A stretch of 47,489 bases of DNA from JBLHZY01 sp050633265 (GTDB taxonomy: Bacteria > Pseudomonadota > Alphaproteobacteria > Rhodobacterales > Rhodobacteraceae): the NCBI GenBank assembly GCA_050633265.1, contig JBOEGE010000009.1, forward strand, positions 1 to 47,489. The letters are read 5' to 3'. This document shows positions 35,301 to 42,769 of this stretch, piece after piece (the stretch's first letter is position 1; each line of letters begins with the position of its first letter). The position numbers and the translations under genes were made by a program. A model generated the notes under the pieces. It had not been told where the DNA came from, did no database searches, and saw only the letters and a list, made by a program, of their open reading frames with translations.

Positions 35301-36727
35301 TAGATCGGCCAGAGGTTTCAAAAAAGGTCCTTGCTGATGTGATGTCCCGGGTGAAAGATGGCCAGTATGCGCCCCTGCCGATGACGGTTTTTGATGCGGA
35401 TAACGCGCCGGAGGCCTTCCGGCTGATGCAGCGCTCAGGGCAAATTGGCAAAATAGTCATCACGCCACCAGACGCTGGAATGCACGCCAAAACGGGGCCG
35501 ATTGAAGGGGCGATTTTTCGGCCAAATTCTGATGGTTGGCATGTAATTGCGGGTGGTCTTGGCGGGCTCGGGCTGGAGTGGGCGGAAATATTGCAGCGAA
35601 GAGGCGCGCAGCATTTGGCCCTCTTGAGCCGCTCAGGAACCCCATCCGAAGCCATCCTGAAACGCCTTGAGGACATGCGCCGTGCGGGCGCGGATGTTCG
35701 CATTCTGCGCTGTGATATCACCGACAAAGCCGCCCTTGAGGCAAGCCTGAATGACCTGCGCGCGCAGGCGCCTGTTGTGGGGATTTACCACGCGGCGATG
35801 GTGCTTGAGGATCGTTTGCTCAAAGACGTCGAGGCAGGCCTTCTGGCGCAAGTGCTTCCGGTGAAAACAAGCGGAACAGACAATCTTGATCAAGCGACGC
35901 GCAGCGATGATTTGCAGGCGTTTGTTGTGTTTACATCGCTTGCAACGCTCATCGGAAATGTTGGCCAAACGGCCTATGTTGCCGCCAACGCCTATCAGGA
36001 GGCCGTGATCAAACAGCGCGTCGCGGATGGCTTTCCTGGGCTTGCGGTCGGGTTTGGCGCGATTACGGATGCGGGGTATGTGGCGCGCGATGAGGGCCTG
36101 TCGAAAATGTTGGAGCAACTGTCAGGGAAAGTTTCCTTCCCGGCTTGTGTCGCTTTAAACGCGTTGTGCCGCTTGCTGGCGCTGCCACAATCCGAACCCT
36201 GCGTGACAATAACACCGATGCGTTGGGGCGCTGCGGTGGCTCAACTCAAGCTGCTTGGCAGCCCAAGCTACGATGTCTTTCAGCGTCTGGCGCGGCTTTC
36301 AACCCAAGGGCAAAGCACCGGAACCCTGCGCGCCGATATTCTGGAATTGACCACAGCCAAAGCGATAAAATCCGCGACCCGTTTTCTGAAACTAGAGATC
36401 GCCGGGATTTTGCGCGTTTCAGAGAGCGCGCTTTCAACAACGCGGCCGCTTGCGGAATATGGGATGGATTCCCTCATGGGGGTTGAGCTTGGCATGGCTG
36501 TTCAAGAAGCGCTTGGTGACGATCTCCCGATGCCCTCACTGGCAGACGGGCCGACGATTGCATCCATGGCAACAGCCTTTGTCGAGCACATAAAAAAGAC
36601 GGCTGATCCCGCGCAACCATCGGGCCATTCTACCGGCCAAAGCGCCCAAACACCTCCCGCTTCGCCCTTGTTGCCCGGCCCGGCGACAAGCTCCAAACCA
36701 AGCCAAATTGCTGAAGCTCTCAAATGA
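29390..36727 (+). CDS. Highly reducing type I polyketide/fatty-acid synthase, RkpA-like
   Basis: 2445 residues. Domain order: KS (about 10-430; Cys181 in DTACSSS, His313 in HGTGT, His351 in NVGH) and AT (525-830; Ser620 in GHSGGE). Then DH (900-1190; His933 in FADHKVGDAVLLP, Asp1097) and a 500-residue stretch with a degenerate methyltransferase-like core (VRIGVIGQNLS, FDAIVIPDAKE). Then ER (about 1690-2020; LNYRDVMWAMG, HGGAGGVGL), KR (2045-2230; AGGLGGLGL, Tyr2196) and ACP (Ser2361 in GMDSLMG). Every reducing domain looks intact, so the product should be a saturated chain. No thioesterase. The oxoamine synthase gene overlaps the stop (ATGA). In Sinorhizobium rkp-1, RkpA and RkpG homologs are needed for K-antigen; this is the same pairing. 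It starts at TTG with no strong ribosome-binding site. Confidence 0.93.
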   Translation: MTKEENDLLNLNTYLVGQACRLPGANSIGAFRSLLRGGVCAVTSVPQDRWKHDLFLHPKPGTQGKSYTFAAGVLDDVWGFDLSVFNLSPREVSLLDPQQRLMMQVVFEALEDAHIAPESLSGQRVGVFVGASSMDHGAILGRDPALADAYLMTGNTLSLVANRISHAFDLRGPSFVVDTACSSSLVALDTARKALESGDIDTAIVGGVNLLLNPGSFIGFSAAQMLSPTGLCQTFSSAADGYVRSEGCVAVVLKRSSDVPRRARARIVESHVNADGATMNVALPAEEGQYALLSELYDRAQIDPDALSFIEAHGTGTLVGDPIEAHALSRALAKRRSAPLPIGSSKTNVGHLEPASGLVGLLKTLVAFEDRRLPASLHAANLNPNIDFEALNLSLAQQALDLPENQPLLAGISSFGFGGVNAHCIVQSVDTAQEIAGPIRQNRLVVTSAFCEAALKDLAQSYAETLQTEGAFSDGGLVDQIWAGRGHHPRRLAVLAKDATSASEALLAFKNGQADKRIIQIEGRHRGAAPVFVFSGNGAQYDGMCRLALETDPVYRARFAEIDAHFAQIVGWSLLAHLEGEALDVSSGDLAQGLLFADQVSQVASLAERGLKPAAVMGHSGGEIAAACASGALSLEQAIGLIAVRCGIQRHIEGKGGMAALQVGAAEAEAALARFDHANPDFPIAISAINSPRSVTLSGPKSELQRFGKWVKKAHRFACVQLDLDFPYHSVLLAPYEADFHSAMGRFEPQKSDVRYISCTHGHAVSGGDLNAHYWWDNLRFPVVFHQAVQCAVAEGYECFLEIGASPVLTNYLRDSAQDGPGTGTSDFAITHTLSKADPEGINPLDCAFARAVLVGCAFDEGRHFSPPKGPEIDLPEYPWQNTPLRATDSPEIHRQMGTGGTFHTLLGARGPSQNGLWLRDWDAQVLPAFADHKVGDAVLLPATAMAEMAFAAAHLASGGGPVEITDFDLSAPVTLSGPQGLEIQTTADIATGQIALLSRARLSQNPQRAHMKARFCVLSSAPPAPLDAAPLPISQSENRGLQLYQTAHRLGLNYGPAFQGVSAIRIEGDIVEVALAQGIGIGNDAPPTGFDPVQMDCLLHGLIEAAVGSKFDRTGRGLVPIRIARLQVFAPGAALCSGRLHIRRWGESSILVDVTGFGSGGEPVVLFEGLRLQATYLRAPIEFDQHLFHVTARPILPHGATPEINAFPSAMARALPAAEAEDDSGLLISAATHQAIWRAMRERADAAGLYTLKSPDLPAEHRFLAMLEAFDLAQQGEAPGAWQIAQHCELPSSDDIAHSLLAERPDLIADLSILLHLPQALSEILTAKTEFAPEPEALFGQEALKGLGEIHPGALKVISAALKCFSDAAEKESRVRIGVIGQNLSVLTNLALANTDVEFVEIRSKSSSAPSVHADFASLAWEEACGFDAIVIPDAKELETGEFAAWLNRALRAGGGLFILNQNAPALAAAAFSTAIAPRRQALSTGRIEQCLAEISALEIQSFPLADGANGGALCIGILPQVEPEPALDLQSDQPVWPVVWQALYGPCQATIDGFERIEPAEETAPLLLIRRPQSDVSLNESLLSLKAHVLGAAKARRPVCVVLPKGAQFAGAAPADPHQYALWCSLRSIANEYPDLKLTTIDPCEALSATQLLTRLRDVENAAPNEREIVIGAESVLGLRVEIGLPEAPDATVNGDTALTLKIQNSRRLNGLKWIPESRGPLLETEVEIEISATGLNYRDVMWAMGLLPEEALETGFVGPTLGLECAGRIVRLGSKVTNVALGDLVIAFGPASFSTHLVIDENWVSPAPNALDPAQAATLPVAYFTAQYALGYLGRLEADETVLIHGGAGGVGLAAIALAQSVGARVIATAGSPVKQKFLKELGVDHVLSSRDTDFSAAVRKITDGQGVDIVLNSLAGPAMEASLALLRPYGRFLELGKQDYYSNTSVGLRALKNNISYFGVDIDSLLVDRPEVSKKVLADVMSRVKDGQYAPLPMTVFDADNAPEAFRLMQRSGQIGKIVITPPDAGMHAKTGPIEGAIFRPNSDGWHVIAGGLGGLGLEWAEILQRRGAQHLALLSRSGTPSEAILKRLEDMRRAGADVRILRCDITDKAALEASLNDLRAQAPVVGIYHAAMVLEDRLLKDVEAGLLAQVLPVKTSGTDNLDQATRSDDLQAFVVFTSLATLIGNVGQTAYVAANAYQEAVIKQRVADGFPGLAVGFGAITDAGYVARDEGLSKMLEQLSGKVSFPACVALNALCRLLALPQSEPCVTITPMRWGAAVAQLKLLGSPSYDVFQRLARLSTQGQSTGTLRADILELTTAKAIKSATRFLKLEIAGILRVSESALSTTRPLAEYGMDSLMGVELGMAVQEALGDDLPMPSLADGPTIASMATAFVEHIKKTADPAQPSGHSTGQSAQTPPASPLLPGPATSSKPSQIAEALK

Positions 36728-38055
36728 AAAAAGCACGGCCAACCCTTTCCAGCGAAGAACGCGCGCGTGCGATTGGCGCGGTGCGCGGCATGAAGCAAAG
36801 CCAATCCGCCTCTCAAAATCTGCCCGTTCCAAGCCCCGCATTTGATACGCTGGCAGGGTTTGTTGAGCGCGAAGGGGTGCGCAAACTGGCCAGCAATCTG
36901 GGCATAGGGGATCCGACCTTTCGACAGATTGATGCGCATCCAACGCCGCTCAGTCAGATGGATGGCAAAGAGGTTTTGAATTTTGGCTCCTATGATTATC
37001 TTTGCCTAAATGCTGATCCACGGCCGGCGCGCGCTGCAAAGGAAGCCATTGATCTTTATGGCGTTTCCGCTTCGGCAAGCCGTTTGACCACCGGGCAGAG
37101 GCCGGTTCATATCGCGCTGGAAAAGGCGCTCGCGGCGCATTATGGCGTCGAAGATGCGCTGACATTTGTGTCGGGTCATGCAACGAATGTTTCCGTCATT
37201 CCGACGCTGACGGGCAAGGATGATTTGGTCATTTATGACGCCTATATTCACAACAGCGCCTCCGTTGGAGCCACGCTTTCAAGCGCCTCCCGCCGCAGTT
37301 TCCCTCATAATGATTTGGATGCCCTAGAGGCGCTTCTTGCGGAAAATGCAGGCCAGTATCGCGCCACTTTGGTTGTGGTCGAGGGGCATTATTCGATGGA
37401 TGGCGACATCCCCGATCTTGCGCGGCTACTCGCCCTAAAGGCGCGATATGGATTTTGGTTGATGGTGGATGAGGCGCATGGCCTTGGCTGCATTGGCGCG
37501 ACGGGCAAGGGCCTGCGAGAGGTTTATGGCGTTGCGGGGGGCGAGGTTGATATTTGGATGGGCACGCTGAGCAAAACGCTGGCATCAACCGGCGGATATA
37601 TTGCGGGCAACGCCGCGCTCATCGATATTCTGAAATATGAAGCGCCCGGTTCTGTTTATTCCGTAGCGCTTGCGCCTGCACTGGCCGCAGCCGCCCTCTG
37701 TTCGCTTGAAATTATGGCCCAAGAGCCCGAGCGCGTGGCAAGGTTGCAGGCCCGCGGCGCGTTCTTTTTGCAATGCGCTAAATCCCATGGTTTGGATACA
37801 GGAACCAGCGTCGGCGCGTCGATTATTCCGGTGATTACGGGCAGTTCTGCTGTGGCTGTCGCGCTGAGTATGGAGCTTCTTGAGCGTGGCATTAACGCAC
37901 TTCCCATTGCCTTTCCCGGCGTGCCGATGGATGCCGCGCGGCTTCGGTTTTTTCTGACCTGCGACCATAGTGAGGCGCAAATATCGCAGGCGCTTTCGGA
38001 AACCGCAAAGATACTAAAACGCTTGCGATCAGGCCCATTGGGAAGCCTCAAATGA
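36724..38055 (+). CDS. Alpha-oxoamine synthase (BioF/KBL/SPT family), RkpG-like
   Basis: 443 residues. A PLP enzyme that condenses an acyl thioester with an amino acid, losing CO2. Motifs are LNFGSYDYLCL, SRLTTGQRPVHIALE, FVSGHATNVSV, VDEAHGLGCIGATG (PLP-binding Asp/His) and the PLP lysine in MGTLSKTLASTGGY. About 70 extra N-terminal residues may dock the ACP. The start overlaps the PKS stop, so both are made together. The likely reaction is offloading the PKS chain onto an amino acid to give a 2-amino-3-ketone, as in sphingoid-base and fumonisin synthesis. Chain and amino acid are not readable from the sequence. Confidence 0.92.
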   Translation: MKKARPTLSSEERARAIGAVRGMKQSQSASQNLPVPSPAFDTLAGFVEREGVRKLASNLGIGDPTFRQIDAHPTPLSQMDGKEVLNFGSYDYLCLNADPRPARAAKEAIDLYGVSASASRLTTGQRPVHIALEKALAAHYGVEDALTFVSGHATNVSVIPTLTGKDDLVIYDAYIHNSASVGATLSSASRRSFPHNDLDALEALLAENAGQYRATLVVVEGHYSMDGDIPDLARLLALKARYGFWLMVDEAHGLGCIGATGKGLREVYGVAGGEVDIWMGTLSKTLASTGGYIAGNAALIDILKYEAPGSVYSVALAPALAAAALCSLEIMAQEPERVARLQARGAFFLQCAKSHGLDTGTSVGASIIPVITGSSAVAVALSMELLERGINALPIAFPGVPMDAARLRFFLTCDHSEAQISQALSETAKILKRLRSGPLGSLK

Positions 38056-38915
38056 GAGGGTTCAAGAGATTTTTTGCCGCAAGAAAAAAGCCGCCTGCGC
38101 TTCTCACGCTTTGGATATCTGGCCCGCTTGATTTTGTCTCGGTCTCTTGCTTGAAATCTGCGATCCGTTTTGGCCACGACGTCCATCTATATAGCTACGG
38201 CGATATTCCCAACATCCCAAAGGGCGTGTCCCACAAAGATGCGCGCAGCATCATCCCGGAGGATGAAATTTTTCTGTATGACGGCATTGAACAGCCCTCT
38301 CTCTTTGGGTCTGTTGGGCCATTTTCGGATGCGTTCAGATATCGCTCGCAGATCCTTAACCGCGGTGTTTGGATGGACACCGATATGTATTTTTTGCAGA
38401 GAATTGACCTTTCTCCCTCTGTGATACTCGCGTGGGAAAAGCCGAAAAAAGATGCATTAACAACGAATTGGAGGAGCAACCTCATTGGAGGGGCTCTGCT
38501 GAAACTCCCCCCCAAATCAGCGCTGACAAGCGATCTTGTTCGGCTCACCTCCAAGCCTTACCAGATGCCGCCTTGGCTTTCGCAGCAAAGGCAAAAAGAG
38601 GTTTTGGACAAGTTGCAAGGCAGGCCGTTTTTTCCGGGCGCGGTCACTTATGCGACGGTCGGCCCTGTTGCTTTAACCTATTTTGCCCGCGAACGCGGCA
38701 TGCTTCACGATGTGTTGCCCAGTTCGCATTACTATCCTTTGTTTTTTAGAGAAATCGAACGTTTGGGCGAGCGGTATGAGGATTTTTGCGCCTCATTGCC
38801 CCAAGAAACCAAGACAATCCATATTTGGAACAGCGCCTTTAAGCGCGCCTTCAAAGCACACACGCCGCAGGGCAGTTTTGCCGCGCGATTAAAAGAGGAA
38901 AGCCTCGATGAGTGA
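38052..38915 (+). CDS. DXD-motif glycosyltransferase of the capsule locus
   Basis: 287 residues. FSDAFRYRSQILNRGVWMDTDMYFL near residues 92-116 holds the DxD motif of the Gly_transf_sug/alpha-1,4-galactosyltransferase group (GT32-like). The N-terminal LWISGPLDFVSVSCLKSAI and a late IHIWNSAF fit the same family. No membrane helix. It overlaps the oxoamine synthase gene (ATGA) and the glf gene, so it is strongly tied to lipid synthesis and could add the first sugar. Donor sugar unknown. Confidence 0.85.
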   Translation: MRGFKRFFAARKKPPALLTLWISGPLDFVSVSCLKSAIRFGHDVHLYSYGDIPNIPKGVSHKDARSIIPEDEIFLYDGIEQPSLFGSVGPFSDAFRYRSQILNRGVWMDTDMYFLQRIDLSPSVILAWEKPKKDALTTNWRSNLIGGALLKLPPKSALTSDLVRLTSKPYQMPPWLSQQRQKEVLDKLQGRPFFPGAVTYATVGPVALTYFARERGMLHDVLPSSHYYPLFFREIERLGERYEDFCASLPQETKTIHIWNSAFKRAFKAHTPQGSFAARLKEESLDE

Positions 38916-40074
38916 CACCAAAAATGTACTCGTGGTTGGCGCTGGATTTACCGGCGCGGTCGTGGCGCGCAAATTGGCCGAGGCTGGCCACAAAGTAAAA
39001 GTAATCGATGAACGGGATCATGTCGCGGGCAATTGCCATACTGAGCGCCATGAAGAAACCGGCGTGATGCTTCATGTATATGGGCCGCATATTTTCCACA
39101 CGGACAATCAGCAGGTTTGGGATTTTTTGACGGCGCATTGTAAAATGATGCCCTACCGCCATCAGGTGCGGGCAAACGTGGCTGGAAAAGTCTATTCGAT
39201 GCCGATCAACCTGCACACGATGAACCAATTTTTCTCCGCCTGCATGTCCCCAACAGAAGCGCGTGCCTTTGTTCAGGAACTTGCCGAAACCGAGATTGAA
39301 ACCCCCGTCTCTTTTGAAGAACAGGCGCTCAAATTTGTTGGCCGCGATATCTATGAGGCCTTTTTCCGTGGTTATACGCTCAAGCAGTGGGCGGTCGATC
39401 CAAAGCGCTTGCCCGCGTCAATCCTGAAGCGTCTGCCGTTGCGGTTTACCTATGACGACAACTACTTTTCTCATAAATATCAAGGCATTCCTTTCGAGGG
39501 ATATACATGCGCCGTTCAATCCATTCTTGATCATCCACAGATAGAGATTGCGCTGTCTACACCTGCTGAAAGCTGTCGGGAGGAGGCAAATTCACACGAT
39601 CATGTGGTGTATACGGGGCCATTGGACCGATATTTCGATCACCAAATTGGCCGTCTGACCTATCGCACATTGCGCTTTGAGGTGGAGGTGAAGGACGCGC
39701 CATACCAAGGGACGGCCGTGCTGAATTATTGTGATCCAGATGTGCCCTATACGCGGATCACCGAGCACATGTATTTTGCGCCCTGGGAGGCGGAAGCGTT
39801 CGAAAAATCTGTTATCTATCGCGAGTTTAGCGCCGAAGCGGGCCCGGATGATATTCCGTATTATCCCGTTCGTTTGCTCGACGACCAAACAATGCTCGCG
39901 TCCTACGTAAGCCTTGCCAATGCGGCGCCACGGGTCACTTTCGCCGGTCGATTGGGCACATACGCCTATCTTGATATGGATGTGGCGATTGCGCGCGCAT
40001 TTGACGTGGCCGATCACATCAACTCAGCTTTCGCACGCGGGCAAACCCCTGCGGCGTTCGTACATAAGGTCTAA
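38908..40074 (+). CDS. glf: UDP-galactopyranose mutase
   Basis: 388 residues. An FAD enzyme that turns UDP-galactopyranose into UDP-galactofuranose. Motifs are VLVVGAGFTGAVVARKLAEA, HVAGNCHTE, YGPHIFHTDNQQVW, FFRGYTLKQW and TGPLDRYFD, then RITEHMYFAPWE. It overlaps the preceding gene by 8 bases. A galactofuranosyltransferase gene follows 5 bases later, so the locus makes and uses galactofuranose. Confidence 0.97.
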   Translation: MSDTKNVLVVGAGFTGAVVARKLAEAGHKVKVIDERDHVAGNCHTERHEETGVMLHVYGPHIFHTDNQQVWDFLTAHCKMMPYRHQVRANVAGKVYSMPINLHTMNQFFSACMSPTEARAFVQELAETEIETPVSFEEQALKFVGRDIYEAFFRGYTLKQWAVDPKRLPASILKRLPLRFTYDDNYFSHKYQGIPFEGYTCAVQSILDHPQIEIALSTPAESCREEANSHDHVVYTGPLDRYFDHQIGRLTYRTLRFEVEVKDAPYQGTAVLNYCDPDVPYTRITEHMYFAPWEAEAFEKSVIYREFSAEAGPDDIPYYPVRLLDDQTMLASYVSLANAAPRVTFAGRLGTYAYLDMDVAIARAFDVADHINSAFARGQTPAAFVHKV

Positions 40075-40079
40075 ATCCG

Positions 40080-41864
40080 TTGCCCGATACCCATGCCTAC
40101 CCGATCCAACATGTCATCGCGCCCGGTTTTGATCGCCCAGAAACTCTCTATTTTAGTGCCCCGGAACGGGCGCCGGGCTGTCGCGGAGCCTTGCCTTGGA
40201 AGATGGCAACTGGTCATTCGCTTTCAACCGACACCTATCTCAACAGCTTTTTTAACCATTTCTGGGACAGTTACGCCAATATTGGCCAAATCGGTTTGGA
40301 GATCGAAACCGATGAAACGGTTACGGTTTCGATCATGGCCGTTTCAGATGGCAGCCCCAAAGATATCGCGCAATATGCGGGGGCGGGGCATCATATCATT
40401 TGGTTAACGGACCTGCCTGAAGGCACGGCGCGTTTGGCCTTTTCGATGGTGGCCAATGCCGATGTAGCGATCTCTAGGCTCAGCTGGGTCACCAATTCTG
40501 CACCCAAACGCGCGGTCTCCCTTTCGATTGGTTTGTGCACATTTAACCGCGAACCGTTTTTGGCCGATACCGTTGCGGCGCTGGTCCAACAGCGCGCGAA
40601 AACCCCCGAGATTGAGGCGATTTGGGTGGTTAATCAGGGCGCGCGCTTTACCGATCCGGCCTTGCTTGAAAACACCAAACTTGATTTCGTGACTGTTTTG
40701 GAACAACCCAATTTGGGCGGTTGCGGCGGGTTTAACCGTAGCATGCTTGAAAGTGTAAGCGCCGAAAAACCAACAACGCATCACATTCTGATGGATGATG
40801 ATATTGTGCTTGATCCGCGCGTGATTGATCGTGTGGCGCTGTTTTTACGCTATTGCGGCGAGGGTTACGCGCTCGGCGGGCAGATGCTCGAGATCGAGCA
40901 CCCGACACGTTTGCATGAAGCGGGGGGGCGCTTGCACCCGCTTTGGTACGTTGAATCCGTTGGGCAAAAACTAAAAATGGATCGCCCTGAAAGCTTGGGC
41001 CTTTTTGATGTGACCCCCGAAATCGACTATAACGCTTGGTGGTTCTGCGTCATTCCAACCGATGTGATCCGCTTGGTTGGGCTTTCGCCGCCACTGTTCA
41101 TTCGCGGCGATGATATTGAATATGGCTGCCGTATGAAGGCCGCAGGGGTGCAAACCATTCCCCTTCCGGGCTGTGTGGTTTGGCACGAAGGTTTCGCCTA
41201 TAAGACCAGCGATTGGCTGCTGTATTATGACTTGCGCAATCGCCTTATTCTCGCGGGTTTGCACCCAAATGCCGTGAGCCGGCCGGATGCACTTTATTTG
41301 CCTGGCTACTGTATGAGTATCCTGTTTCAACACCGCTATCGTGCAACCGAGGTTGCTCTAAAGGCGATATCGGATGTGCTTGATGCGCCCGATCGCGCGC
41401 TTGGTCCCGATGGCGCCAAGCGCCACGAAGCACTTGGCGCTTGGCTCAAAGGCATCCCTGAACCAGTTGTTTTTACAGCGAAAAATCTTCCGGTTCACGA
41501 AAAAGGAAAGAAGGTGCTGCTGGATCCGTCCGTTTTTGCAATGATCCAGATGTGCGTAAAAGGGGGTGTTGCACTGCATTTTGCGCGCCTGATGCCGCGC
41601 CGTGCGCCCCTTTGCTTTGACCAACTTCCTGATGCCCCGTCTATCGGCGCCAGAGATTATTTGGTCGCCCGCGATCCCGAAGGCACTGAATATACTTTGC
41701 ACAAAAGCGACTTGCGAAAGTTTTGGCGGCTGCTGTCTAAATCACTCTGGATCTGCTCAAAGTTTCTACTCAAGTCCAAGAAAATGAATGCCATTTACCG
41801 CGATGAACTTGAGATCATGCGCAGCAAGGAAAACTGGGCCAAAAGCTTTGGCAAAACAGACTAG
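40080..41864 (+). CDS. Galactofuranosyltransferase, GlfT2-like
   Basis: 594 residues. It has an N-terminal beta-domain (about 1-140) and a GT-A core from about 147 (SIGLCTFNREPFLADTVAAL). Key features are NLGGCGGFNR, the metal-binding LMDDDIVLD (239-241), FIRGDDIEYGCRMK with the catalytic acids, and VVWHEGFAYK. A helical C-terminal part follows. The layout is that of mycobacterial GlfT2 and its proteobacterial relatives, which polymerise galactofuranose. It directly follows glf. Starts at TTG 40080; no better in-frame start is near. Its stop overlaps the convergent methyltransferase stop by 4 bases. Confidence 0.88.
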   Translation: MPDTHAYPIQHVIAPGFDRPETLYFSAPERAPGCRGALPWKMATGHSLSTDTYLNSFFNHFWDSYANIGQIGLEIETDETVTVSIMAVSDGSPKDIAQYAGAGHHIIWLTDLPEGTARLAFSMVANADVAISRLSWVTNSAPKRAVSLSIGLCTFNREPFLADTVAALVQQRAKTPEIEAIWVVNQGARFTDPALLENTKLDFVTVLEQPNLGGCGGFNRSMLESVSAEKPTTHHILMDDDIVLDPRVIDRVALFLRYCGEGYALGGQMLEIEHPTRLHEAGGRLHPLWYVESVGQKLKMDRPESLGLFDVTPEIDYNAWWFCVIPTDVIRLVGLSPPLFIRGDDIEYGCRMKAAGVQTIPLPGCVVWHEGFAYKTSDWLLYYDLRNRLILAGLHPNAVSRPDALYLPGYCMSILFQHRYRATEVALKAISDVLDAPDRALGPDGAKRHEALGAWLKGIPEPVVFTAKNLPVHEKGKKVLLDPSVFAMIQMCVKGGVALHFARLMPRRAPLCFDQLPDAPSIGARDYLVARDPEGTEYTLHKSDLRKFWRLLSKSLWICSKFLLKSKKMNAIYRDELEIMRSKENWAKSFGKTD

Positions 41865-42700
41865 CTGCGCGGCTTTTTCAACACGGCCGCAAAATCGGCG
41901 CGCAGGCCCGTTTCATATTCCTCATACTCGCGGCTGCCGGGCATATCGGCCCATTTTACCGCATAAAGGCTAAACGGCCATGGTACCTTTGAAAGCTCAA
42001 CCTCGCGCCGTGGGATGTCTGCCTTTAGCGATGCAAATGTGTTTGGCGTGATGTCTTTGTAGCTGACAAAATCAAGCCCTGCAGCTTGGGCGGCCGCGCG
42101 CAATTCGCTTTCGATTTGCCCATGGTCGCCCTGACGGTATCCGCCACTGAGCGAAATAATCCCGCCCGCCCGAACCACTTTTGCAGCTTCATTCACAAAG
42201 GTCGTAAGGCCAAAATATGTCGGCGCACCGACGCTCACAACCAGATCAAAGCTATCGGGCGCGAAATCCAAATGAGTGGATTTTCCCCTTTGAATATTGG
42301 CTTGAACGAGGGGGGCGGTGCGTTTGCGTGCAAGGGCGACCGCCGCCATGCTGCGCTCGGTTCCGGTTAAGCGCGCAGCTGGAAACAACCGCGAAAGATA
42401 GATCAAACCGCCGCCCTGGCCGCATCCAATATCCAGAATATCCTTGGGCACAGGCGACAAATCGGAAATCTGTGAATGCCCCGCCTGATGGTACATCATC
42501 GCGCAATGGGCTTCGCCGAAAAACTCCGCATGCTCAATAAAATCTGGATCAAGGGGCAGGTAGCCACCGTTAAAAAACCAGTGCTTCCGCGCGGGCGATA
42601 GGCGGTATAAAATCTCATAGGCAACGAGATCAAAAATGTGAAAGCCAAACCCAAAAATGCGCTTTAGCCGAGTGGATCGCGCGCGAAGTAAGTCTGGCAT
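41861..42700 (-). CDS. Class I AdoMet-dependent methyltransferase
   Basis: 279 residues. Motif I is DILDIGCGQGGGLIYLS (about 88-104), followed by TGTERSMAAVALAR and FDLVVSVGAPTYFG. The pre-motif FFGEAHCAMMYHQ recalls methyltransferases acting on polyketide-type lipids such as the phthiotriol group, and also sterol and small-molecule relatives. It is the only leftward gene in the central part of the locus. It may methylate the lipid or the glycan end; substrate unknown. Confidence 0.85.
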   Translation of the reverse strand: MPDLLRARSTRLKRIFGFGFHIFDLVAYEILYRLSPARKHWFFNGGYLPLDPDFIEHAEFFGEAHCAMMYHQAGHSQISDLSPVPKDILDIGCGQGGGLIYLSRLFPAARLTGTERSMAAVALARKRTAPLVQANIQRGKSTHLDFAPDSFDLVVSVGAPTYFGLTTFVNEAAKVVRAGGIISLSGGYRQGDHGQIESELRAAAQAAGLDFVSYKDITPNTFASLKADIPRREVELSKVPWPFSLYAVKWADMPGSREYEEYETGLRADFAAVLKKPRS

Positions 42701-42769
42701 CTCGGGCTCTTTTCATGATTACTGGTCCTGAATATCTTCAACGAATTCTGCCCGCAACGAAAAGAAAAC

